Below are positions 45,001-54,838 of a DNA stretch of 64,000 nucleotides, piece after piece. How positions within the stretch are numbered: position 1 is the first letter of the stretch; each line of letters starts with the position of its first letter. The stretch is from Ziziphus jujuba (taxonomy: Eukaryota > Streptophyta > Magnoliopsida > Rosales > Rhamnaceae). The notes below the pieces were generated by a model. That model made no database searches, was not told the DNA's origin, and saw nothing but the letters and a program-made list of their open reading frames with translations. The translations under genes and the position numbers were made by a program. The stretch spans positions 14,520,501 through 14,584,500 of the forward strand of contig NC_083388.1 in NCBI RefSeq assembly GCF_031755915.1. Direction: 5' to 3'.

Positions 45001-45190
45001 ATAAAACCCAAAAAAAAAAAAAATCTACCAAAAAAACAAAAACCACTTTTTTGGTACATAATTTATAAAAATGAAGAGGGAATAATAAGGAAAAGAAAAA
45101 CCTAGTTGAGAAGCGGAATCAAATTGAAATTTTTTACAGGGAATAGGCGGAGACGTTAAAGTGAAGGTAAAAAAAAAATTATTATAATAA
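42090..45190. other. MULE interior, function unknown
   Basis: Three kilobases inside the MULE without a recognised gene. The minus strand has possible exon-like pieces: 43094-43010 (SVALRCCLFGGKSEADYSHY) and, after an acceptor-like CTTCAG, 42889-42816 (GAGISLSSLVVVEGKICWDP), plus 43829-43700 (DSQLLTRFKMMLPPFNEFYF). These may be 5' exons of the accessory gene or captured host sequence, but I cannot name them. The Ser/Pro-rich plus-strand frame at 44808-45068 looks like low-complexity sequence. Confidence 0.35.
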
Positions 45191-45590
45191 GGGAGCGAAA
45201 CTAACCTTTGAAGAAGTTGGACTGTATAGCATAAACAACGGGAAACAATGAAGATTTCTGGGTCCTGAGCTTCCTAGTTTGGACTTGTGAAAGCAAAGCT
45301 TGCTTCTTCAACCTCAATAATGAATCGGAAGAAAAGAACTGTGAGTAGAGTCGAATGGTGTGTTTCGAAAGGGAAAGGGTAAAAGAAAAAGGGAGCCAAA
45401 CTAACCTTTGAAGAAGTTGGACCGTGCAGCATCAACAAGGGAAAAGGAGGAAGATTTTTGGGTCCTCAACTTCGTAGTTTGGACTTGTGAAAGCAGAGGT
45501 TGCTTCTTCAACCTCAATAATGGATAGGAGGAAAGGAATTATGAGTAGGGTCGAATGGTCTATTTCGAAAGGGAAAGGATAGCCCTAGCT
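45191..45590. repeat. 200-bp tandem duplication near the MULE right end
   Basis: GGGAGCGAAACTAACC at 45191 recurs as GGGAGCCAAACTAACC at 45391. The two 200-bp units share long blocks such as TTTGAAGAAGTTGGAC and TTGCTTCTTCAACCTC. Possibly promoter or 5' untranslated DNA of the minus-strand MULE gene. Confidence 0.85.
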
Positions 45591-45764
45591 GTGTTTGAAT
45601 GGTATGTTTTAAAAGGGAAAGGTAAAGTCCTAGTGTGTTCAAAGGCCTTGCTGTGTTTCAAAAAGGAAAAGGAAAGGGAAAGCAAAGAAAATAAATGTTT
45701 TGGTAGGGAAAAAAGATTTAAAAAAAAAAAATAGTAATAAAGGGTATTTTAGTCCGGATGTCCT

Positions 45765-45858
45765 AAAAGTTGGCTAGTTTTTTTTTTTTTTTTTTTTAAA
45801 AAAAATTTACTATTCTTCAATAAACGATTTATGATATGGCTATTTTTCCAAAAAACCC
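45765..45858 (-). repeat. Right terminal inverted repeat of the MULE
   Basis: Reverse-complement partner of 36916-37008; the T-run at 45778-45797 is longer than its counterpart. Followed directly by the 9-bp duplication. Confidence 0.88.
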
Positions 45859-45867
45859 TAAAATTAT

Positions 45868-46018
45868 TCTTATAAAAAGAAAATAACAAACTAAATATTA
45901 TAAGAGTGAATTTAGCCTAGCGGTACTCTACCCTCATGTACACCTGTAAAAGCATCTCCGTTAGAGAAAGTCTGATTTGATATCAACACACTTAAGTGGT
46001 TTCCAATAGTATTGTACC

Positions 46019-46058
<40 letters not shown>

Positions 46059-46384
46059 TAAAAACTATTAAGTACTATTAATTAATTATATATTTTAATC
46101 ATATATTTTTTTCTTTTTTTAGAAAAGTAGGATTTTAAAAAAAATTACTTTTAAATAAAATTCACTGAAAGCATCTTCAACTAAGATATATATTAGAAAA
46201 ATAATTATGATACATAAATAAACTCTTCAAAGAGAAGAACATTTTTAATGGTATATGTGAATTACTTTTTATATGGTATAAAAATTAATATTGTTTAAAT
46301 TTATGTGACGTAAATAAATAGTTAATTTTAAAATTCTTCTCCAATAATAATATATAAAATACTATTAATTAATTATAAATACTT
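45868..46384. other. AT-rich spacer with (AAT)n microsatellite
   Basis: An (AAT) run of about twelve units lies at 46019-46055. Otherwise AT-rich, no gene seen. Confidence 0.6.
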
Positions 46385-47885
46385 TATTAAGAGCCTAAAT
46401 ACCTAATTTTCACCTTACTTTTATTTAGGAAGTTGTAAAAAGATAAAATTTAACAATTGCTAATCTCTATTACCAATTATGTAAAAACAACACGAATTTG
46501 ATTATCAAAAAAAAAAAAAAAAGAAAAGAAAACCACGGATTTTGTAAATAAATTGATCACATGCTACTTAGGTGATCAATAATTTGAATTTTTTTTTTTG
46601 TATGTTTCTTCTAATTTTTGTATTTTTTTGAGATAAAAAATAAAAAATAGAAATAAAAAAACCAAAACTCAAAATTCACTGTTTAATCCTTCCCCTCTAC
46701 TCCTCCTTCTTGCTTCTTCATCCTTAACATCATCCACCACTTTGCAACCTCACAAGCTACTTCAACAACCCTGAAGAGAAGACAAATATCCATTGACCAC
46801 TTCTTTGAAGAATCTTCGTGTGTTATTTTCCAGGACATTGTAAGAAAACCCAAAACTTTAATTTATATAACATTGACCAAAATATGATAATAAATAATAA
46901 TGAAATTTGCATTTTTTTTTTCCCTTTTCTTTTCACCTTGCTTGAACTCCTCCATAGATGCGGTTTGTGCTCCAATTCTTATTTTAAATTTTATGGTTTG
47001 TTTTTTTTTTTTTTTTCATAGTCTTCGAATGTGGGGTGATTTACTTTGATGAATTAGTGGGAATGAGAAACATTTGAGTTGCTTTCGTGTTTTTTTTAGT
47101 GTTTTTTTTGTGAATAGTTGAATTTGGATGAATGTTTTTAGGATTTTGTACATGGGAATGCTAGTTGCCGGTTTGAATTGTAATCTTGATTTTTGCTTTG
47201 ATGACTGCAATGGTGTAGGCATTCTTATGGCTTTGCTTGATGTTTTGAGAACAAAAAAGCTTATTGGAAATCTCTCTCCTCTTCTTCTTCTTTTTCTCTC
47301 TATGGAAATCATGCCAAAGGCTTCAATATTGGCAAAGCATATCGAATTGAAAAGACCTAGAAGCGAATTCATCCAATCAATTTCAGAAACAAATCCAAAC
47401 TCACAACAAATCCCATCCTTTGTCTATCAATTCCTCATCGTTCAAACCCACTTGTCATCTAAAACCATCATTATCAATGACGACCACAACGCTAGCGAAG
47501 CTGTGTTGACGATCCCTGTGTTGTCGCTGTGGAGGTTGAGATCAATCAGACAGTGGTGGACGTATTGGGTGGCTGCAAAAGAAGCTTGTGAGGTTGCAAA
47601 GCGATAGATGATGATGAGCAAGAAGACAGAGAAGAAGGAGTGGAGAAGAAAGATGAAATGGTGAGCTTTGAGTGTTTGAAATTCTTAAAAAAAAATTCTC
47701 TCAAAATAATTCTAGAAATTAAAAAAAAATCAAATAATTAATCACATGAGTATAATGGGACCACTTTATTAACATAATTTGTGTGGTTTTCAAATAATCT
47801 ATAATAAAGGGTAGCAATTATCAAAAATATTTTCATAAAAATTCAAATAAAAATATAAGATACTAAAGTGCATTTTAACTTTTTA
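46385..47885. mobile_element. Non-autonomous element with about 350-bp inverted repeats
   Basis: The left arm (about 46385-46775) and the reverse complement of the right arm (about 47885-47560) align over several hundred bases. Landmarks are TTAACAATTGCTAATCT / TTGATAATTGCTACCCT, then GAAAACCAC..ATTTTGTAAATAAA, CACATG...GATCAATAATTTGA, and finally TTTGCAACCTCACAAGCT, 18 bases identical on both arms. The outer right end resembles the TTAAAATGCACTTTAGTA termini common in plant MULE-like elements. No clear target duplication was found. The 780-bp middle holds an open frame (47128-47607, 159 codons) of unknown identity whose end lies in the right arm; a captured gene piece is possible. Confidence 0.6.
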
Positions 47886-48783
47886 TCAAATCTAATTTTT
47901 GTTTTACAAAATTTAACTTTTAAGAAAAATTTTATTTTTAATGAAATTCCAAATTTTTGACAAACCCTCAAAAAATAAAAAATCACATTGACAATATCTA
48001 TTTTTTTCTTATCACATCAGTTTGACATGATGTTTAAACAAATCTATTGGAAATTTGTTTTTTTAATGGTTGTAATACGCAAATTTTGCATTTAAGGATA
48101 ATTATCTAATTTAAATTTTTATGGATCCAAATAGAAATTTTGGTAATAGAAATTCTTTACATGTTGAATTTTATTATTTTCAATTGTTTTTAGGCTCTAA
48201 GTTGTTCATATGTTTACTAAATTAATAATAAAATAATAATAATAATAATTTGGACCTATGAAAATTTAGTGTTAGATAATTAAGTATTTAAAATTATGAA
48301 AGATCAATTATGCTCTTGGGTTCTATGCTTGAAGTTGGGAGAAGTGAGGCATTAAAGTAATTGCCCAACTTAAAGGGAAATGAAAAAAAAAAAAAAAAAA
48401 AAAGGGAGGGGACTAATGCCCTTACCTACATTCTTCGCCTAGAGCGTGGAAAAGAAAAAGGAGAGAGAGATTTTCTATTAAAAATTTATGGCTCAGGTTT
48501 TAAACGTTTTTAACCTTTAACTTTAGGAATCCATTTTTTAAACAATGAGTTTTAAACTACAAAGAGCAATTGAGCTCATAAAGCTTTTGGTTGCCATTCT
48601 TGTCTCACTAGAGTTGCCATGTTTTCTGGTGAGATTTTAAACTGATTCTTTGTACCTTCAATACTCTATCAACTTTAGTCTAGGGGATATTTGTCGCATG
48701 CAGTGATGTGGCACCAATGATAACATAGCAGTTAGAGGTGAAGTGGCATTCCATGTGTCACAATGACATGGCATATATGATAA
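47886..48783. other. Intergenic, no gene seen
   Basis: AT-rich with an (AAT) stretch near 48225-48249 and poly-A at 48385-48403. No coding text or element edge recognised. Confidence 0.5.
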
Positions 48784-51700
48784 TGTGGCACGGAAGTAGG
48801 ACCATCCCGGGGCTCCTTCTCGAATATCCCAAGTGGTTTTATCAAGGGAAATCCCATTAAATTAGTATCGAAAAGTCCAATGGGACCTACTATAAAATGG
48901 ATATAACCTAGCAGTACAAGTAGAATATCAATAATATTTTTAAAAGATTTTCCATAAATCAACAATATCAAATAAAGAGTTTCAAACCCAAATGCCAAGA
49001 ATGATAAATAAAATAAAGAGTTATACATATGAGGTCAATCTACCAGATCAATATGAAGAAGTGTAAAAGTTTAAAACTAAATAAAAAACAACATAAATGA
49101 TAAATCCAACGGAAGTACACAAAAAGGAAGATAATCAATAATGGAAGAACAGCAATAATAAAAATATGAGATGATGAATATATTGGAAAGATGATGAAAA
49201 TGCCAAATGTAATGTGCACAACCTATTAGCTGAGGTCTAAATGAACAGTTTAAAAATAAAAGTATAAGACGAGATCAGTGGGTGAAATAAGATAATAATA
49301 TTAAAATAATCAATTTAACTTCAAAGTTTTTAGCTTAAGACCTCACTTTTACTCTTTTGAAAATATTCCCATTTAAAAACCATTTCATAAAGCTCAATTT
49401 ATATCCCAAATCAATATCATAATTGAGTATTTCATAATTAAAGAAATTAGAATATTAATAATCAATTGAAATATGAATTTAATGCTAGGCAATAGTCAAT
49501 ATAATCATATTTTTACAAACAGTAATGAAATATAATAAGACCACCAAAATATATATATGAGAAAAAATATACACAATGTACCATATGATGTATCTAGCAC
49601 TACCGGATGGTGCACGACATTCTAAAACAACATCAGACAGTAAAGAGATACACAAAAACCAAAGTCATGAGAGAGTGGCACACAACTTATAATTACTCCG
49701 AGAGAATAGCACACAACTCATCATCATTCTTTAATATCATGATAACCTATCATCCTATAGTCACAAAAAAATGACACACAACTCATCATCATACTCTTAT
49801 ATTGCAACTACACATAAGATGACTAAGCCTGCGTATGGCCAATAACATAAACAGAACCACTGGTACTATTTAGTACATATTTTAAAAACAACAGTGCAGT
49901 ATTTATACCTTTCAAAATCATACTTTCTATTTTTCCAATCCAATACAGTACCATAAATCGAAATTTAATATTCAAATTCAACCATTTATTTAAATACTTC
50001 AAATATTCAAAATCATCATTTAATACCAAAACATAAATACCAGTAAGGAGATATATATTACTAGCGAGGAATTACATGCCGCCAGTCTATAAATTCATAT
50101 CGACAAGCTCAATGTTATGGTGTACTAGTAAAATTAAAATTATTGACCAATCAAAAGTCAAACTTAGGGCCCACTAACTATCCAACTAATCAATCCTAAT
50201 AAAATCAAATAAAATTTTAATTTTAATTTCTAATTTTGGAACAGGTCATCACACATCGTTAATAATTTGGACATTATATTTTGTTTTGTTTTATTTATTA
50301 CATTTTTGTACAATTAATAGTGAGACCATTGTCTATTTAAAATAGATGAAAGTGGTCTAGGAGCACTTTACCAGTGAGTAAACTATTTAAATTAATACTA
50401 GTAAAGTATTATTACTAAATTCAAAATGCATAGAAGCAAACTTATATATATATAATTTTTATTTAGAAAATTGATATATATATATATATATATACACATA
50501 CATCCATATATATATATATACATTTACAAACATATATGGTGCACACCTAGTATCCACCATAGTATAACTATATATATTGTCTATTACGTAAATTGAATAA
50601 ATTCATTGGAAATGTTTAAAAGGATGGCTTATGTGAAAATTATATAATTGCTTATTTTTTAGATTTTTCCATATGCTATAATGTATATGATTTAATGAGG
50701 GAATGCTTGATATGTGATATGCCAATCTATTATGATGTGATGCCTTGCTAAGGTTGAATTGCTATAATCCATATATTATGGTATCTGATACGAACCTAGG
50801 ATGACCTGCACCTAAACCCGTATTATATTATCCTAGATTTAATTATGTTCAAGTTCTAATGGTTACCTTAACCCCTAACCAACCTATGATTATAAATCTT
50901 AGTATAATGAACACACCACAATAGGTGATGGATATCTTATTGATAAGTCAAAATTAAAACACTCATTCACTAATGGTATTTTAAGTGTTCAAAGAAAACA
51001 AAGAGAATTCAATCTCATAAATAATTTTCTGTATGAATAATGTACTGAATAATATTGATAAAACAAGCCCTTAAATAGGCTAAAACGTTACAAAATAAAA
51101 CTCTAATTGTCTAGGTAAAACTGGCCATCAAAGAATAGGAAACCTAGCTTGGCCGAAATTCATCTCATTTCCTAATCTAATTTAGATTAATTAATTCTTT
51201 TATTTTGAATTAGGAATTAATTAATTTACAATAAAAATAATAAAATAATAACTTTACAAAGTTGATTTGTCCAACAAATAAATAAATAAAAACCAAATAA
51301 AAGACTAATTTCCTAAAAAAAAAAGTCAAAATCAAATTAGGAAACTAGTTGACTATTTTAACAACTAAGGTATCTTTAACCAATCTCCAGCTTGTTTGTG
51401 CTCCAAATCAGCTTCCATATGATATGTACGATTTCAAATATGATTAATAATGATTCCCACACATTGGCCCTTGATTGGAATAAGTCAAACTTGCTTGAAT
51501 AAGAAGAAAAGTCAAAGCCGGTGGCTAAACAACACATTTTTGACCAAATTGAGATGCTATTTGTACAAGTCATTTTTAGATGCTTTTGATTCTACCTTGG
51601 CTGGATTCCATGTCCTTTTAATGATATTCATTGAGTTCATGAAGTGTTGGAACCATTCTTTGCTGTCTGGAGTCCAAATTTGCACGAAAACGACTACAGG

Positions 51701-52814
51701 GGTCTGTATTGGCTTCCACCACTTGGATGCTTAAAACAGGCTTTGTATCTTTAGGTATTGACAAGCCCTTTTGAGAATTAATTACTCCCTGTATAAAATC
51801 AACCAGGTTTTTCTTAAATTTCTTGGCTTGAACTCTAGTGGTCGGCTAGGTCTTCATCCGTGTCGGGTCAACATCCTAATAGGTTGTCGGTTGTGTGAAT
51901 TCAGGCGGATTCTCATCAGTATCTTATTAATGTGATTTGATTTATGGCTAAATGATAGTCAGGGTCTTACCTCTAGTTTAATCTGGCCAACCAAGGACTA
52001 TAAGGAGATATGCGGGTTGGATGTAGATGCAGGGCATTGCTGTTACAATTTGGAATTTACTTGGTCGGGCTCTAGTTAGTTAGAAATGCATCTGCCATAT
52101 AGATGTTACAATTATAGTCATTTTTAAATAAATTTATGACTGCATGATATTCCGTGATAATCCAATTGTTTCTAGGCTTGATTAATTATTACTGTGAATT
52201 GTTTTTTATTAATAATGGTTTATTGCAAGTATTTTCAGAGTGATACTATTTTGTTTTATTATTTGACTAAAGTAAATTGTTAGTATTATTATTATCATTA
52301 TCAACATTATTTGTATTTCATTATATCCTTATTGTTATGAACTTATCCTACCATTTAAAGATTTTTCCCAAGTACTTACCCCTTTAATTTCTCCATTTTA
52401 GGTAGTTCTGGTCTTTTTTCTTCTCATTCCAAGGGCTGTCACATAGTAAAAAGTTGGCCCTAGAATAGTGTAAGGATAGTTAAAGTATATCTTATTTCTA
52501 GCTATTTGCGATCCTATACTTTCTTAGAGCACAATGTTTTTTTTTTACTTGATGTGCTTGGTTGTAATGATTAGACTTTATCAAATTTATTATCAAGTAT
52601 GAACTAGTAGCTCCAATGTGTGGTAGACTTGAAACCATATGTTTTAAATTTTTTTATGCTTTTGTACTCTAAGACGGTAGTTGGAATCGGTAACTTGAAT
52701 AGTAAGTTAATTTTATTTACGTTAATTTTATTTACTATATTTATTAGAATTTTCACTATTGGTGTCGCTTGATTTAAGTTGGGTAACTAGGAAGTAGGAT
52801 GTTGGGTCCTCACA
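48784..52814 (+). mobile_element. Long 5' LTR of a second Ty3/gypsy family (split by a solo LTR)
   Basis: The right end is firm: GGGTCCTCACA ends at 52814 and a primer-binding site follows. The left end is placed near 48784 (TGTGGCACGGAAGTAGGACC) by similarity to the LTR at 54839 (TGACAGGACCCGCC). Shared internal landmarks include CCCATTAAATTAG / CCCATTGGACAAT, the ATATACAATGTACCATA(T/C)GAT block (49568 / 55628) and GCCAGTCTAT(A/G)AA(T/C)TCATATC (50081 / 57480). Without the nested 1133-bp LTR and its TSD it is about 2.9 kb, a size seen in Tekay/Del-like chromoviruses. Confidence 0.6.
50786..51918 (-). mobile_element. Solo LTR, minus orientation, TSD GTATC
   Basis: 1133-bp LTR of the same family as those on the left of the window, TGATACGAACCTAGG to GATTCTCATCA. 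GTATC at 50781-50785 is repeated at 51919-51923. It is nested in the long LTR. Confidence 0.92.
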
Positions 52815-52816
52815 AT

Positions 52817-52829
52817 TGGTATTAGAGCC
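52817..52829 (+). other. Primer-binding site of the second Ty3/gypsy family
   Basis: TGGTATTAGAGCC, 2 bp after the LTR end. It differs by one base (C to T) from the initiator tRNA-Met type site at 21299. Confidence 0.8.
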
Positions 52830-52901
52830 TAGGTTTTTAAAAGTCTTTGAATGTTCTAAAGATAAGTCTAAGTAAGGATAGGATCATTAAAAGTGTGCAT
52901 T

Positions 52902-54137
52902 ATGCAGAAAGATGCACATGGTAAAGTAGACCCTATAAGACCAGGACCAACCCCGGTGAAGGTAGTGGGTGATGAACTAGAGCTTCAATTTGCTCAAAAC
53001 CCCCTTGAACAATATACTTGGAATCCTCCACAACAACTTGTAACCTTCACTTTTTAGTAGTCAATTGAGATGCTTACCAATGCATTAATTAGAGTAACTC
53101 AAACTAGGTAAACTCCCAAATTGGACCTATGTTCAATCAACTCAAGTCCTTGGAAGTCACTACTTTTATGGAAATAATGGGTCTGATTGATGTAAAAGCT
53201 TGGATGCAGAGATTGGAAATGGTATTCACCTTGCTAAGATGTAACGACCAATTGAAGCTACTATACGTTACATTTCTTCCAAAGTGTAATGCCATTAATT
53301 GATGGAAAGTTTTTCATGACAATCTGACCCATTCATTATCACTTAGAAAGAATTTTAGATTGTGTTCCATATACGTTTTTACCCTACAGGCTATCAAAAC
53401 CAGAAAATTCAAAAATTTATGCATACCAAACAAGGCTACACGATGGCAGAAGAATATGAACAAAAATTTTTGGAGATCCAATTTGTTTTGGCCTTAGTTC
53501 TTTATCAGAATTACAAGTGTAAGAGATTTAAAGATGTACATAGAGATGCAATTAAAATATTGAATACGGTTACAGGGCATCGAAGATTTTGTATATTGGT
53601 CAAATTTACTACCGAGGTAGAAAGGCACTTGAATAAACAGTGTTTTCGGAGGTTGAAAGGACCTCATTTCAGATCTTTTGGGAGAAATGAGAGACCCCCT
53701 AAGGGTGGATCAGCCAATCATGATCTAGCTTGAGAAAATATTGAAGGCATGATTAGAATATTAGCCAAATTAGTGTCCATATGTCAATTGCCAACAACCA
53801 AGGAAGATATGGTCAGACCATTCAACAGGGACATGGAAGTAGAGGTGAAAACCAATTGCGTGGAACTTATGGTAGATATCATTTTGCTTTCTATCAACCT
53901 AAGGATATAGCATGCTTTTGATGTGGATAGTCAGGTCAAACAAAGAGGAATTGCTCATGCCACCACTCACAGGTAGCTTGTATTATGGAGGGACAAGATA
54001 GGGAATTGACACTCGACAAGCATAGTACTAATGAAACTAGCCTCTTGGCATAAATCGAGGTCTCAAAACCAATGTAAATGGAGTAGGTGGTAGCAATTGA
54101 GAAGGAAATACCAGAATACCCTGGCATAACAAAACTA
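52902..54137 (+). pseudogene. Gag of the second Ty3/gypsy family (broken, 3'-truncated)
   Basis: Starts MQKDAHGKVDPIRPGPTPVK at 52902. Broken gag text follows in several frames: KAWMQRLEMVFTLLRCNDQL near 53200-53250, LYVTFLPKCNAIN, LRLCSIYVFTLQAIKTRKF, an open piece 53362-53733, and a CCHC-like knuckle near 53915-53955 (ACF-stop-CG..GQTKRNCSCHH). Homology ends near 54137, where pararetroviral sequence on the opposite strand begins. Protease, RT and integrase of this element are absent here. Confidence 0.65.
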
Positions 54138-54838
54138 GTGATTTTTATTTGAATTAATCCCATATGAACATATTTTGCTTTTGGTTATTTTTTTATTCAT
54201 TTTTGTATCTTATATTTACTTAACAAATGTATTTTAGCTACTTCTATTTTAGTGCATTTAGCTTGTGTATTTCCACTAAAGTGTTCAAATATTTTTACAA
54301 AAAACATATGAAATTTTTGAATTTTATAAATATATTTTTCTTTTATTTTTAACCTTTCCTTTTCTAGAAGGTTAAATTCTATTTTGTTCTAGAAAGAGTT
54401 TTTTCCACAACATCTTTTAAAATTATTGTTTTGTTTTCTTGATTATCTATTTCTTCTGATTGAAGCATGAAAATTAAATTTTCTTCAAACTTAAAAGCAT
54501 CTTCTTCAAAGTCCATTTTACAAACTATCTCTTCTTCATCCGAAATTTCTTCTCCAAATAATATTTCAAGTTCATCTAGTTCTAGTTTTATAATTACCTT
54601 TTTAGCACTTTAACCTTTTTTAGGGCATTCTAGAACTTAGCGTCCTTCTTCATTACAAACAAAATATTTGCATTTTTTATTTGTTTAGAAAGATTTTTTC
54701 CTCCCTGTATATTTTTTATTCTTAGAAAAAAGTTTCTTTCCTTTTTTCTTAAAAGGTTTTCAATTATATCTTCTAGATATTATTTTTGTTGTTTGTTGTT
54801 TTGAACATTATGAGTATGTTTTTAATATAGATGAAGAA
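54138..54838 (-). pseudogene. Endogenous pararetrovirus fragment: coat-protein zinc knuckle region
   Basis: Caulimoviridae relic. On the minus strand, CNEEGRYVLECPKKG (near 54625-54665) is a retroviral-type knuckle with its third position changed to Tyr. It is followed by a Lys-rich spacer and the acidic LELDELEILFGEEISDEEE, the end of the coat protein, and then the lead into the movement protein (IHMGLIQIKITS, near 54130-54165). It is colinear with 58565-59270 of the plus-strand copy. It stops next to a truncated gag on one side and a long LTR on the other. Confidence 0.75.

Larger units (their letters stand above)
36907..45867. mobile_element. Mutator-like element (MULE) with 9-bp TSD TAAAATTAT
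   Basis: TAAAATTAT occurs at 36907-36915 and 45859-45867, exactly 9 bp, the Mutator-class duplication length. Just inside lie terminal inverted repeats of about 90 bp: left 36916-37008 (AGGTTTTTTTCGAAAACTAG, ... TTGAAGAATAGCA ..., AAAACTAGCCACC) and right 45765-45858 read on the minus strand (GGGTTTTTTGGAAAAATAGC, ... TTGAAGAATAGTA ..., AAAACTAGCCAAC). The 8943-bp element carries a broken transposase on the plus strand and a broken second gene on the minus strand. The exact TSD suggests insertion not very long ago relative to the Ty3 relics. Confidence 0.9.

Noticed and set aside
44808..45068. Ser/Pro-rich 86-codon frame
   Set aside because: Low-complexity TCATC/ACC repeats within the MULE; no domain, no splice context, ends in a lysine run from poly-A.
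52902..54137. Treating this gag as part of the 1.1-kb LTR family
   Set aside because: The gag text, LTR ends (..TCCTCACA) and primer site variant differ from the TGATG...TTCGTATCA family.
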